64,000 nucleotides of DNA from Sipunculus nudus (GCA_026874595.1 CM049307.1:54232370-54296369), one strand, 5' to 3'; positions 11,707 to 24,555 are shown, counted from the first letter of the stretch. Program-made: numbers and translations. Notes: generated from the sequence alone by a model not told the origin.

Positions 11707-12427
11707 CCTTATTGTCTGTGTGACATTTCAAATATAAACCAATTAAGTAATGGGTTATGAATAAGGTAATATGTTTCAGGTATATGTTAATTCTAAACCA
11801 GGTTTAGACATATAATATTTCATAGTCAACTCAAAAATGGAAACGCAGTCTATTGGTCTAATTAATAATGTATTTCGTTTCCAGTATATAAATATTATCC
11901 TCTCTATCAGGGGGGATTAATACATTGACCATCCACCCTTGCTAAAAAGTGGGGGCATATATACCCCCACCACACCCTACACCCCGTGTACCGACGCTCC
12001 TGAAGTATGTGCTTAACCGTATCAAACATTTCCTGTAATTTTGTCTAGTTTGACAAGAATCCTGGTATAGGTTTTGGCCTCAGACCACTCTCGTATATCA
12101 ACCACTCACGTCCCATACGTCCGCTCTTCCGAGCCAAGCATGTTCAGGTGACTGCACCCAAAAGGTAAATGTGGTTTTTTTTTCATATATATTATTTCTA
12201 TACAGTATACACGTTATTATTGCACGTTACTTATTTGTCGTGAAGGAAAAACTGTGTTACTTCATGGACAGTTATGGAGATGGAAGTGTTTATTCATTTA
12301 CTTTTTACAGAAGTATTGCTACAGAACCCGTGTGACAGTTTCCAGGTGTTACGTAAGATGTTGCTTTATTGTTATCTATATTACATATAAACATGATATG
12401 TATCATGTACATGTAAACAAATTATAT

Positions 12428-12482
<55 letters not shown>

Positions 12483-14426
12483 GTTGATATGGTAGCCCCA
12501 ACATTCGTCCCTAGGTTTTATATATGATGTATCATTAAAAGGGCAAGTCTGACGTGGGCAGGTTATTACTTGGCGAGTCTACAACATTTCTATCTATACC
12601 TCAAAGACTCAAAGACACATAAAGACGTCACGTGCAACGGGTTTGCCAAAGGTTATAATTTTCTATGACCTTGCGCGCCGCGGCCGTGGAACTTTGATTG
12701 GCAGGGTTATAAATATGTTCTGACAGCCAAGGTCTGGTACATGCCCGCACTGACCGTAGACATATTACGATCTGACCATATTTTGTTTATTATTGTTATA
12801 CCCCAGGTGGACGGTCAGGTATTTACGCGTGTAATGTGTTCCCGAACACGAGCTCCCAGACATGGCATTCCACCCGATGACCGAGCCTCGTTCTGATCAC
12901 CTGAACAGCTGTACCGCTCTGTTGGCGCCAGTCCGGTGTCCAGATGATGTCAAAACACCGGTGCTACATGTACAGGAGTTCATTTGTCACTTGATCTCAA
13001 GAAGAATAAACGCCTATCCTGTCAATAACGTCACATATATATGTCGTCAAATGTTTAGATAACGATCTATGATTAAATCCTACAAACACCGTTGACCGTG
13101 GAATGCTTATGTCCACCTTGCTAAAATTACATCAAAATTACAAGATTTTCGTGTATATCCGAGAATGAGAATACCATTAATCATTTTCCCTTCGTTTACC
13201 GGACTTTCCCGAAGGATTCGACAAATTGTTTCATCTGTTCTTGAACACGCAGTTCCGAAATCTTTAACCACGCAGGTATCAATACAGCTCGAGAAATTGT
13301 TGCGCTAGGTCTGGAAAGACCGACATGACAAATAAAAAAAAAAGTTTGAGCTTAATCAATAAATTAGGTTTTAGGCTTAAGTAGAATTGTATCCACGTTT
13401 GCTAGCAGTCATTGCGTTTCCTCGATACCACAACGCAACATGCAAAGAATATCGCGAATTGTATCGATATTTCAGTATATTAATACAGCATTATAAAATG
13501 CATTAATCACATCGTGTTTTTCTTTTAAAAAATGTAGTCGACGAAGAAGAAAAGGAGACATTATTGAAGTAGGCAGTTGACGTAGTAAAATTTATACAAT
13601 GTCTTAATTATCTTACAATGGTAAATGTGAAAAAAAAACAAATATGTGCTATTCACAGGAAAAAAACAAATGTTGTGCAGTACGAAATGAGACTGTCGTG
13701 CGTGTGCATACGGAAGTCAAAATCATAACCTTCCCTGCGGCTTTATAGAGATATGTCTATTGATATGTTAAACACCACAGCGTGCGGCTTGTACCCCAAA
13801 AGGGCGTGTGGTACATAAGGTTCTTTGTGGATATGTTAATGTAAATACACGTAACTGCCCTCAGCTATTAACATATCCGTTCATGTAAAGATAAGTATAG
13901 CAGGCCCCTTTGAACTGTAGTATATATCACCGATGAATACTTTATATCACCTATGAATGGCGAAGACAGGGTCACGGGAGGCATACCGAAGTTCACATGT
14001 TCGTCACCCTTTGGCTATAATCCATAACGCTGTTGCGGTATTTTTACGATTCCAACTGTCGTTTTCAAATATATATAAATGAGGCAACTGGGGCATCTAT
14101 AAAAAGGAAGATTTGATTTAAGATTATAGCATTCTGGATGATTTCTATGTGAACACTGTGGGCCTGGATCTGCGCGTTTCGGAAATCGTGACAAATAAAA
14201 CCTACAATAACACGGTTCCATAATACTTCAATACCTTTGTTATATGTGCAAGAAGGGTGACTCCAAAAAAAATTGGCGTATGCTTCCTGGTTCGAAAATA
14301 TATTTGGTGTGAACTGCTGGTGAAGTTTTATTACACCGTCATCACATTTTCACTGAACTTTTGTAGGGATTTGAATGAGAAATATTGGATGCAAGAACAC
14401 GACGCGGACACCAGTGGTTCTGACAA

Positions 14427-14560
14427 GAATACGTTTATTAATAGTTCTTTCAAGAATTAATACGTTTGTCAATAGTTCTTTCAAGAATCAATACGTTTAT
14501 TAATAGTTCTTCCAAGAATCAATACGTCTATCAATAATTCTTACACGAATAACAATGAAC
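14427..14560. repeat. 33-bp tandem repeat, about four to five copies
   Basis: Unit AATACGTTTATTAATAGTTC followed by TTTCAAGAATC. The first three copies are nearly identical; the later ones decay (ACGTCTATCAATAATTCTTA, then CATATCAATAGTTCTGGCAA). Confidence 0.8.
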
Positions 14561-15826
14561 ATATCAATAGTTCTGGCAAACATCAATAAAAAAATTGTTT
14601 TATCGATAATGCATTCCTGATACTCGATTTAACTATATCTCCATGGTGACACACCCATATTTTTTAGTATGTGAAATGTAACGTGTTTGGGGTCATATTG
14701 AGAACAAGTTTCGAACGACGTGACAATCATGAAACCAATAATGAAAGTCCCAATATATAAACGTATACTTCCTGATTCGAGTGAAGATTTGTTATGAATG
14801 GGTGGTCACATTTTATTACATCTTCATGTCACCAAAAGCAGATGACAAAGAACATATGATCTGCCTAATTGATATAAATACATCGGGGATTGACTGAAGG
14901 TATAACAAAGTTGTCAGTAAAGCAGCCGTTTCAAACTGATTTTGATTTGTAGAAATGAAAAAATAAGTCTCAGCCATATCTTCCCCCCTTCCCCTACACA
15001 CTTTCTCTCTATATATATATAATCACGATAACCTTTCACAAGCACGTATTCACCGGAATGGTCACGTGATTCAAGCGGGGTGGGAATCAGCAGCGCCCTG
15101 ATCGAGACACGTAAAATTAATTCTCGTCACGCCAGAGAAAAAGCATAGACGTAGTGTCATTAAAGTTCTTTTAAACGAAACTCATCCGCGAGCAACTGAA
15201 GAAACGTCCTATGAATGGGACGCTCCGGATTTACAACAACACCTTTTTATCATTCAAGTGGACGCCTCCCTCCCGGGGCTTAATTTAGAAACTGGTTTGC
15301 GAAGGAGGTGGTTTGGTTGCTTGCTGTGTACGTGGATCTATGTACCCGGCACGCATTGTTAGCATGCAAGAATACCATAAAATCATACTATATACTCACT
15401 GAAATACTGTATAGTTTGTATTTCAGAACTAGGGAAATCGTTTGACAGATTGCAGGGAGTTCCTCCTAAACTTGCTAAAAAGTCCAATGTCAAAACATTC
15501 TATAGGACAAAGGGTTTTATTTGACATAAGGTTTTTTTTCTGAAATGTAAACAAATTCTGTAACTGAAGATTCAAATTATGCTGCATCACAAAATAATTG
15601 AACATTTAGAGATTTCATATCTGGAATTTCAAAGAAATTCTAATTTAATTGAACTGATATTTTCAAACAAATAAAACAGAACACCCTGTTTGGTATGAAT
15701 AAAAGGAGTTTACGTATTCCATAAGATTGGGTGACATAGCACTTCTATTATTGTCCTATATATCTTGTTGAGAGACAAAATATACATGTACCTTTCTTGT
15801 AATCCAAAATGAAAACTTATTACAAA

Positions 15827-15830
<4 letters not shown>

Positions 15831-15876
<46 letters not shown>
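15831..15876. repeat. (AT)n microsatellite
   Basis: 46 bases of perfect AT alternation, about 85 bp downstream (transcript sense) of the signal-peptide exon donor. It generates the YIYIYI-type reading frames on both strands, which are not genes. Confidence 0.95.
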
Positions 15877-15879
<3 letters not shown>

Positions 15880-15960
15880 CTTTCCCCATTGGATAATGAT
15901 ATGTACCTTCCCTATTAGACAAGAACATGACATAATCGTTTTAACGTAAGTTGAACTTAC

Positions 15961-16035
15961 CGAAAAAGAAGAGGTGAAATATGTCGTCAGCACAACAAGA
16001 ACTAAAATGTAGCTTCCTCCTTTGTTTCCGGACAT
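15961..16035 (-). CDS. signal-peptide exon, start of the lectin gene
   Basis: ATG at 16,033-16,035 opens 25 codons, MSGNKGGSYILVLVVLTTYF then TSSFS, ending at a donor TTTTTCG|GTAAGTTC. A short polar N-terminus, an 11-residue hydrophobic core (YILVLVVLTTY) and a small-residue tail form a classic eukaryotic secretion signal. The exon ends in phase 0, matching the 25-bp exon at 8,815-8,839. Upstream in-frame ATGs exist (16,126-16,128) but would put about 31 mostly polar residues before the core, so I prefer the internal ATG. Confidence 0.65.
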
Positions 16036-19000
16036 TATTATGTCACTTTTGTAATTATCCCGTACAGTCCATGCAGGCACTTCATTCAAGATGTCCGGGG
16101 TAAAGGCTTGAGGATGTCCAGAATTCAAGACTTAAGGACAAATCTCATAAACACGGCGATAATCTAAACCTGATCACGTCACAGAGTGTTATAGTATCCC
16201 CGTCACCTGCATGTGAGTTTCGGAGTTCTGTCAATATTCCCTGAGCGTATAGGAATTATTGAATACTCTTTTTATATGAGCCCTCGTTTAGTTTTTCTGC
16301 GACTTCATTGCCTCAAGGGTGTCATGTGTTACTCCCATAAAGCTCCGGTCTCCTCTGGGTCCGACATTCAAGGTATGCAGGCGCACTCTTGTGAGGGCAG
16401 AACGGAAGGCGTGAGGTGTAACATAATAGTAACGAGCACAGGTATTCACGCAAATCCATGCTCCGGTAGCCCCACCCATCTAAAAACCACCTCCAAGCAA
16501 ACATCCAACTGACATTAAATGAGGCCTGTTCAAGCGGAACTAAATTGCCTGCGTGTTCTTAGTAAGTTTCCCCGCTATGTGAGGACAATACCCGGCGTGG
16601 TACGCTCTGTATTGAATGGTATTCCCCATTGACAGTGTATGATGCAGTGTTCGCAAGTGAACTTGCGGCTTACCCGCTTCAGTAACCCCCATTTGGAATA
16701 TTTTGGAAATAGTTATTCAGATTTCAATCACAGAAGTTTAGGAAGATGCCACCTTTAAAGGAGACATTGGACTCCTTGTCGGTTCAGTGATGGTCCTCCA
16801 CAAAGCAAGCATAAAACCCCATAACCAACCACTACACTATAGGGTCAACATCAGGGTAAACGTATGAATGGGGGATTACTGGTGTACAGATGGGCATAAG
16901 AGCCTTAATCGTTGGTTATACCGTTGTGTTAACAACACTGAGTAAATTGACTCCCGTCCATTGTACTGACCATGAAAGTAACAGAGACATAGTTAACAAA
17001 GTTACTCTCAGGTCTGCCAAGACTGCGGGGTAAGGGGTTATGTATATTTATACTCGTGTACATATTTTCCTTACGCGAGTCGGTCATGCATGAGTGTCGG
17101 CTAAGGTGAAATCCTGAGAGGTGTATATAACCCGCTTGCACGGAATATTATAGTATATTGGTCAGTCGCCATTCTTTCTTTGCTCCAAGGTTAGGAATGT
17201 GGGGACAAATATTGGTCAGCATTATTGTATCCGAAGGTATTTTGTACCTCTTAGAAACTTGTTTGATAATATCTAATCGCAAAGGATTATAGTCTTTGAC
17301 ATAAGCATATATCACAGAATCTTATGATTACTGGATATCGAATTAATGTGTACATATTATTATGGGAACGTTTCTGCTTATAATATACATTGACTTCATA
17401 TATTGATATTAACATATGGCATGTTCTTTTTGAAACATCGGCTTTTGATGTAAACATTGACATATAGGACATGATCTGGCAGATTTAAAATATGGGCCTA
17501 ATGTTAACACAATCTTTCTAAGAAGTTCCGAATGTTTCCATGGATGTATTATTGAAATATATTTCTTGATAAATATGGCTAACCAAAAGTATCAGATTTT
17601 GAAAGATCATGTAATGTTATGTTCACTTTTCTAACGATCAAAATTATGTGTTACAACATCTAACCTCCAAGGGCAATGGTGTTATATCACTTTCAACAGT
17701 CACAAAATGTTTATTGATCAAATTTACAAAACTAAAAAGAACCCTTAAAAATGGGGGGAAAAATCTTCTAAAATATTAAAGATTCGAAACTAACCTTAAT
17801 GTTTTATCCTTTTGAACGAATGCATGTGGAACATATTCTATTGTTGGGTTTGAAGAATCTTTATACAGACATATACCAGTATATATTTTGACTTAATCCA
17901 AGTTCTAATGAGTAGATATGCATACCTTTGTGACGCGTAAGCAAATACTTTTTTTCGAAGGATAAAAACCGAGATCATGTACATTTCCCTTTTTACTAAA
18001 TGTACCAGAATATCGTATATCAACGCAAAAACGAAACCTTTTATATGTTATTCCGTTTCCAAGCAAACGTATGGCCAAAGTTTTATTTGATATTTTGAAA
18101 ATGTATCCCATGTTTACCAACGGCAAAGCTGCTTATGGTTTAGGTATGACAGACAGCGTGCCAAATGGAAGTGCACTTTGAACGAAGGACATGACACCTT
18201 TTATTCTCTATTTTATATCGAGCTACTTTTGTAGAGCACAGCGCACTCTACAGTTTCCGAGAATACGTGACTCAGTAGGAATTTGTATTGGACTGATAAA
18301 TCAATATACTGGGAAATGTACTGCAACGATCATCCATTCTGTTGCATTGATATCGTGGTAAACGGCCGATTGTCTTAACATTGAGCTACGAATGATGAAT
18401 TAACATGAATGATGTTAAACGGATTCGCCGTTCCCATTTTTCATGGTACTTTTGTAAAAGAAAACCATGTCCACGATAATGTTGCTAAATTGTGCTCTTG
18501 GCTTGATGAAGAGATTTCTTAAAAGTATGGGAAATAGATTAATTATGTGTTCTATGGATAATTTCTAAATGTACCAGTTCAAGGTAATTTCAAGGATTTC
18601 AGGTCACGGTCGAGCGCCTAGCACCTCAGAGTGGCGATGTATATAGTGTTCGCAGAGCTTTTTCAAACTTGTGCTCCCATGGCGGAGGCATGTATCCATT
18701 GGGGTGCAGATTTCTATTTGTTTCTGTTTTATAGTTAAATCAGTTAGATCAATATTTTTGTTGGTGGGGCCTTATAGTTTATCATCAAGGGTGAATCTAG
18801 GTACAAGAAATATGGAAACCGTGAAACGTTGTGGCTTCTGGTTTTTAGTCATCCGAGCTATAGCGATCATCCTTTGTTCGGCCGGCCGTCCGTCCGTTAT
18901 CAGGGCACAAATCGTAACGGTTAGACCTAGGAACTGTACATCCTAGGAGATCCCAGGAAAATCTCCTTGTAAATCTAAAATTAGGTCATGGTGACCTATA

Positions 19001-22000
19001 TTCTACGATCTTCATAATAGGGTGTCATATGAGCACCAAGACAATCAGACGGGGCAGTTTCATTTTTCGTCCGTTTTAAAACATAGTAACATTAGCCGTA
19101 GACTTTTCTTACAGAAGATATATAATATTGAGAAAAAGAAATGAGCACCCAGTCAAATTCAGCTGAGCGTCATCGCCCATGGGCCATTTCTTAATATGAC
19201 TTGTGTCACGACTGTTAAGAGCTACCGACTGGTCGTCAGGGTCAGGGGGTCAAGGCTAGTAACGTTTTGGAAACAACTGGAAATCTCGATAGAACCTCAA
19301 AGGTTCGTGCTCATGTCCAGATATAAGGTCATAAATTCTATATTATTCTTAACCCTGTAAATATAATAAAACACCTGAAATCCATAAGGTTTCATAACCT
19401 ATCTATCCTCTATCCATTCAATCTATTCTTTATACTACTAAAATTGTCCTGTCTGTTTGTTTGTTTGTCCCGGAAAACCCGCAGAAACGGGCCATGTCAG
19501 TGGGCCAGTTTTGCTATAAGCGTCTGTCAGATGCCCTAACTTACAGAATGCACACCGATTTGGCCCTTCCACTCGCACACGTTTGAATTCCCGGCAGCAT
19601 CACATCATAGGTCTGTCGCATAACATCACACCGCTATCCACCTCGCCTTAGCTGACCTTCACCTTGGCCCATAACCAAAAAGAAATTAATAATTGGTTCC
19701 GTCACTTTACCTCACGGGTCTGGGGAGTTAGCCACCTTACGGGTCTGGGGACACACTTAGCGGCAATATACCCTTCCTCTGCAACGAGACCCATCGGGTC
19801 CCCATTTTCTAGTTACATATATAATTCATATCGTACGGATGCCTTCGTCTTAATTCAGCAGGCCATGGAACAATCCATTAGTTAATTTGAACCTTTTCTT
19901 TGACAGTAAGGACATTAAGCATTTAAGATGCAATATTTACCATATATGGTACACGAAGAAAAAGACGAATTAAAAGAATACAGAATGATAGTCCTCTCTG
20001 AACAATCAAGGCATAGTATAGGAGTGCGAAACATAATTTTATAGAAAGGTGTCATTAACTATTGTAAATGAAATAAACGCGGGGTCGTTTGTGTTAAGGA
20101 AAAAAGCAAAACCAATGTTATCTGCATGCAAGAGTTTTGTGGTGCCATTCGGTCTGTACGTTGAAAATCAATAGATTCTTCAGCAGAGAGTAGAAGGTCT
20201 CCTGACGTTAGTTTTGTATATTTAGATGGTTTGCCACTGCATGTAACTGTTTGCAAAATAAACTGTTTTAAATGGGATTTCATGGGTGATAAAAATAGAC
20301 CAGTCATTTTCATGTATTGTTATTTCAGGATCAATTGTCAGTCTATGAGAGTAGACTAGTAGAGTGTATGCGAATTTAAATAGGTTATGCCAAACCCATG
20401 AATGTTTACATAGGTGTAGCTGGCACACACCCATCAAATTTCTAACTTAGTGATGCGTCATACCTAATTTAAAGTATTACTCATCCTATAAGACACCATT
20501 TATCCCATGCTACATATCACCAACAGTTTCTCGTTTATAATCCTTGTCACACTCAGTACGTCTTAATCCTTTGGGTCGGGCCATGACCCTGATTAACGGC
20601 TCCGTTATTCTATCCGAATACAATGTTAATAGACGACATTGTACATAGTCCATTTCATCCCCTTAAGTAAACCTGTTTTTTATGACGATTTTCAGGTTAT
20701 TAAGTACATGTAGTTTCTGTATTCTGAAATGTGTGCAGCATCAGTTTTGTATCGACCTATTTTTTCAGATAAAATTTTTCAAAAATAATATGATTGCTAG
20801 ATTTGGTGTTGATTTCACATGGAGATTTATACATCTTGACAGTGCTTTCATGACGTCATAAAAGATGGTCCGTATCATGCATACTTTCAGATACTATTAA
20901 AAGGATACGTTATCATTTTCCATTCGATATCATTTAAAATTTCACGATTATTTACAAGACTCAGTCATAAATGAATCACTTTTTCCCATTTCATGAATAG
21001 GAATATTATTCTTGCATCCGGTTTGATCAATATCCTTCAAATTCACATGTAATCATTCACGATGCTAGGAATAAATGTGATTAAAATATGATAATCCAGA
21101 CAAAATTATAAATTTGTTAACACTTACATGATTTATATCTTGTTTTGACACAGAATGTATTAGTGAACGTGTTTATCAGGTTATTGTCTATGTAGTGAAA
21201 ATGCATATTTCAAACATCATGTACTCCACTTTAACTGCATGTATTTTCCAGCGATACAGAAGGAAACGTTTATTGTTTTATCGCCAGTTAATGACTGATG
21301 TCGGCCAGGCTTAATTTAAATGCCAAATTAAAAGGCGGTACAAAAGTTTAATATTTAGATTGATTCCCTTGTCCTAAAACGTATTTGTATATCTTTCGAG
21401 GCAAAAGGAGAGCAGGGGACCATGCATGGACGGGCTAATCGTCACCAATTGTCCCACAAACTGTGGTTGATTTCTTATCATTAACTTGCCTACGCCATCA
21501 CTTATTCGGCACACATTCCAAAGTTCATTCGTGCATGAGTGAATCTACATTTGTGAATATTCCGTGAAGACGTTATTGGAACCGGATCATGTTCCTTATC
21601 CACATAAAAAATCTAATCGATTCTTTAGTGGGCCATAACCGAAATGCCGTGAAAATTTCATGAGATTCTATTAATTATTGTGAGAGTTTTATTTTGGACA
21701 AACACAAACGGGAATGAAAGCATAACCTCCTGGCGGGGGCAATTACAGAAATTTTCAATGCTGTGCCTGGTTATTTACTATGACCACGAGTTCTGCAGGC
21801 GGCATCTAAAGGCCAGTTTAAGTGGTTATATGACTGTATCTGTGTACTGCAACACTTGCATACACAGTTCAACAGAAGAAATGTATGTTTTCAATACCAA
21901 CAGGTTTATAGAACAATAATTAATCAATGACAAGTTATACCGAAAACACGGATCTACAGTGTATAAACATAGGAATATATAGGAGATCGCCTGATTGTGG

Positions 22001-22069
22001 CGCTTGTTGGGTGGACTGTCGCATGGAGTCATACCATAAGAACTTTAACATGCACATTGCATTCAAAAT
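16036..22069. other. intergenic region between lectin start and AKR poly(A) end
   Basis: No exon recognised on either strand. It should hold the lectin promoter next to 16,036; no TATA box is convincing. The stretch at about 18,880-19,330 carries a bivalve-type 'GGCCGGCCGTCCGTCCGT' repeat with a receptor-like palindrome at 18,983-18,997. The stretch 19,440-19,880 starts with TTTGTTTGTTTGTCCCGG and looks repeat-derived. Overlapping minus ORFs at 20,059-20,437 (84 and 71 aa) match nothing I know. Confidence 0.5.
18983..18997. promoter_or_regulatory. perfect AGGTCA-n3-TGACCT palindrome inside a repeat
   Basis: The sequence AGGTCATGGTGACCT is an exact inverted repeat of the nuclear-receptor half-site with a 3-base spacer, the architecture of an estrogen-response element. 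The flanks (AATCTCC...AAATTAGGTCA...TGACCTATATTCT) recur in reverse orientation at 25,685-25,740, so it is a core of a dispersed repeat. Function is not shown. Confidence 0.45.
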
Positions 22070-22086
22070 CGATTTCTAAATCGTCC

Positions 22087-22092
22087 TTTATT
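22087..22092 (-). terminator. poly(A) signal AATAAA of the AKR gene
   Basis: Minus-strand AATAAA about 135 bases after the stop codon at 22,228. It is the only canonical signal close to the last coding exon; cleavage would be expected near 22,065-22,075. Confidence 0.65.
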
Positions 22093-22227
22093 CAAGGGTA
22101 CAAAATTCACAATATACAAAATGTACAATAAGATGTTAGCTTCTGAAGCCTTAAGAGTCTCTTAAGCAATTCTTTATCTTTATCACATTTACATATTAGA
22201 TTATTGCCGCTCATCGTGGCCGGCAGA

Positions 22228-22302
22228 TCAGAAACCGCTCGGCACAAGTCGTCTGGTCACGAGGGAGGCGACATCTTCCGGGCTCAAACAGAAGTCCAAC
22301 AT
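22228..22302 (-). CDS. AKR-like exon 9, C-terminus and stop
   Basis: Acceptor GCTCATTTTCAG at 22,303-22,314, then 24 codons and TGA (22,228-22,230). 'MLDFCLSPEDVASLV' matches the conserved AKR 'VFDFELSxEDMxxL' helix and follows directly on 'KAFK' of exon 8. Normal AKRs continue about 35-40 residues (NRNxR...HPxYPF); here the protein ends TRRLVPSGF, so the loop that shapes the substrate pocket is missing. Poly(A) signal follows at 22,087-22,092. Confidence 0.8.
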   Translation of the reverse strand: MLDFCLSPEDVASLVTRRLVPSGF

Positions 22303-22549
22303 CTGAAAATGAGCAGTGAGGTTTGATTTATGTTCTAGTGTCACCTTGTGACCTAAATATGGTAAAAAAGCGTATTCTTTCAGTAATTTTCCCCTTTCCT
22401 CACACACTTATATATATACATCTGATCCTGTGTGAGAACTAGAGCAGTCAAAGTAATTTTCAATACTGAAAAGGACGTACACAAAGAACTGGGGACCCAT
22501 AAGTCTGACGCTCAGCTGATTTTGTCTGTTAGGATGTTAAAAAAAATTT

Positions 22550-22860
22550 AGAATGACGGTCCTGTGACCTGAACTAATGACCTTGTGACCAAAAAATTTG
22601 AGAACATATTATCCTTGAACTTGTAGCAATTAGACTGTTGTAACAATCTTTTAAAAAAAGTGGGTCCAATGACCTTGACCTCTGACCAGGTAACCTCTAA
22701 ATCTACAGATTTCCTCACTTTGGGCAAGTAAGCCATATGTGAAAGATGGAAAGTTTGTGATGAAAAGTATGCTTTACAGTGCATCCACAATCTTTTTAAA
22801 GATGTGGATCCTGTGACCTTCACCTTTGGCCTCTAGACTCTGAAAACTAGATGACCTGAG
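22550..22860. repeat. 'TGACCTTGACC' repeat block 1
   Basis: About 130-140-bp units starting near GGTCCTGTGACC or GGGTCCAATGACCTTGACCT and containing 'TGTGAAAGATGGAAAGTTTG' and 'GTGATGAAAAGTATGCTTTA'. The same units recur at 24,765-25,290. Dense TGACC(T) half-sites. Lies in AKR intron 8. Confidence 0.65.
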
Positions 22861-23039
22861 GTCACGCGCTTGCCGGAAATGATGTAAAGTTAGTCAGATG
22901 AACGAGCAGTGTCAAAGTGAAAGAAAATAATCCATAGTTTGTGAAGAAAGAAGCAATATTAACAAAGTTCTAAAGAAAATCAGATTTTGATATATTTTGA
23001 TCACCTTGACCGTGATCTTTAACTCATTTGAATAATAAA

Positions 23040-24115
23040 CATAGGGCTTCCAGATATCATCACGATATATGACAAGTGTAATTTACAAAACGATTCCTGC
23101 AAAACTGTGGCCAGTAGAATGCTACATGTGAGACGCAAAAACCAGGAAGCAGGCGAAATTGAGGACAACTGACAAACACACAACATACTGACAAACTGAC
23201 CCAAGATTGAGAACAGATGACTTAATCATGTTATGGAGAAACCTCAGAGGAAGATAATAAGCTATAGTTTATGTAAATGAGGTTAACAGTTTTGGAGATA
23301 TGGCCAAAAAATGATATGTTGTGCAAGTTTGAGTGCACCGCCCCCTAGCGGCCAATTCTGGAAAATGAAAAATCGGTTTCGAGATATTAGTGTTAGACAT
23401 AAGATGTAATAGTTTTAAAAGGATTCTTTCAAAACTGTGGCCTGTAGAATGCTATATGTGAGACCCAAGAACCGGCAAGCAAGCAAATTTGAGGACAACT
23501 GAGAAACAGACGGACACACAGACAAAGTGACTCAAGATTGAGATCAAATGAATACACCAGGTTTTTGGAAAGACGCAGGGGAAGAAAATAAGCTATAGTT
23601 TATGTAAATGAGGTTTAGAGGTTTTAGAGATATGGCCAATATAATGATATGTGTGTGAGGGTCACGTGCACCGCCCCCTAGCGGCCAATTCTGGAAAATA
23701 AAAAAATGGGTTTCGAGATATTAGTGTAAGACATAAGATGTAATAGTTTTAAAAGGATTCTTTCAAAACTGTCCCCTGTAGAATGGTATATGTGAGACAC
23801 AAGAACCGGCAAGCAAGCGGATTTGAGGACAACTGAGAAACAGACGGACACACAGACAAAGTGAGACAAGATTGAGACCAGATGACTAAACGAGTTCATG
23901 AAGAAGACTTAGAGGAAAAAAATAAACTATAGTTTTTGGAATTGAGGCTTATAATTTTGGAGATATTGCCAAAACATGATATGTTGGAGAGGTTTGCACC
24001 CAGCGCCCCCTAGCGGCCGAATTAAAAAAATGAAAAATTGATTTCGAGATAATAGTGTAGGACTTAAGATATGTCACTTTAAAAAAGATTCCTGCAAAAC
24101 TGTGGCCTCCAGGGC
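23040..24115. repeat. ~335-bp tandem repeat, about 3.3 copies
   Basis: Landmarks recur at a near-constant spacing: 'GAGATATGGCCAA' at about 23,294, 23,629 and (variant) 23,958; 'CGCCCCCTAGCGGCC' at about 23,339, 23,672 and 24,003; 'CAAAACTGTGG(C)C' at about 23,099, 23,430, 23,765 and 24,096. The units carry a compact palindrome-like CCCCCTAGCGG core. Intronic (AKR intron 8). Confidence 0.75.
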
Positions 24116-24547
24116 AAGATTACTGAATTCTCGAAATATCTCGTTTGACGAGATATTATACGAGATATTGCGAGACTCTTAATAGAATCTTGTAGTACTA
24201 GGTGAATGCTACCTGAAGAAAAAAACTAGACTTCTGTAGCTTTAAAACTGACAAATTTAGAAAAATATCAGCACTTTTCCCCAAAAATGCGTTACCATGG
24301 TTACCGCAAATTGAGTCAGCTACACACCAGAAGACAGGCCTTGGAATGACGATTAAAATGAGCTACTGTTGAAGTAGATACGACCAATATTAACACAGAT
24401 ATGAACAAAAAACCGTTTTGTATACTTTTGATGACCTTGACCTTGACATTTGACCTATAATGCCCAAAAACAATAGGCCTCCAGGACTTTTGTTTTTCTA
24501 CCAGCTGTATAAGTTTGAAAGCAATTGCTGGAAAATTGTGGCCTGTA

Positions 24548-24555
24548 GAGAGTAC

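Larger units (their letters stand above)
8840..15960. other. long first intron of the lectin gene
   Basis: Intron of about 7.1 kb between the signal-peptide exon and the 25-bp exon. Contents seen: the dispersed element at 9,115-9,460; a candidate transposon end at 10,222 (CAGTGGCGTC); (AT)n tracts at about 11,671-11,706 and 12,433-12,479; a short ~40-bp duplication at about 11,516-11,585; a 33-bp tandem repeat at 14,427-14,560; and the (AT)n at 15,831-15,876 just downstream of the signal-peptide exon. ORFs such as 14,015-14,221 are not supported. Confidence 0.55.
93..16035 (-). other. gene model: secreted C-type-lectin-like protein (partial; 3' end beyond window)
   Basis: This is a multi-exon minus-strand gene assembled from domain motifs, splice sites and intron phase. 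Supported exons, 5' to 3': 15,961-16,035 (signal peptide, ends phase 0), 8,815-8,839 (phase 0 to 1), probably 7,676-7,755 (ends phase 2), 5,408-5,508 (phase 2 to 1), possibly microexon 3,850-3,867 (1 to 1), and 93-266 (1 to 1). C-type lectin domains (CTLDs) bind sugars or proteins outside the cell and are greatly expanded in bivalves, often in innate immunity. Here the Ca/sugar motif usually EPN or QPD reads EPP, and the usual WND region reads WYF, so classical Ca-dependent sugar binding is doubtful. The piece between the 25-bp exon and 7,755 (usually GW...CY), and possibly some residues between 'FWI' and 'GYW', is not securely placed. The exon at 93-266 ends in phase 1, so at least one more exon lies outside the window. 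Confidence 0.75.

Noticed and set aside
10222-12002. Possible 1.8-kb transposon with CAGTGGCGTC left end and ..GACGCTCCTG right end
   Set aside because: Only about eight terminal bases agree and no target duplication is visible.
12254-12487. ORFs ending in YIYIYIYI (also at 15,710-16,128, 28,385-28,576, 41,878-42,078, 49,293-49,495, 56,296-56,499)
   Set aside because: They are translations of (AT)n microsatellites and not protein genes.
14015-14221. Cys-rich minus ORF (CSHRNHPECYNL..CPSC) with an upstream AG as a possible lectin exon
   Set aside because: No donor in the right phase, no CTLD motif, and the signal-peptide exon joins the 25-bp exon in phase without it.
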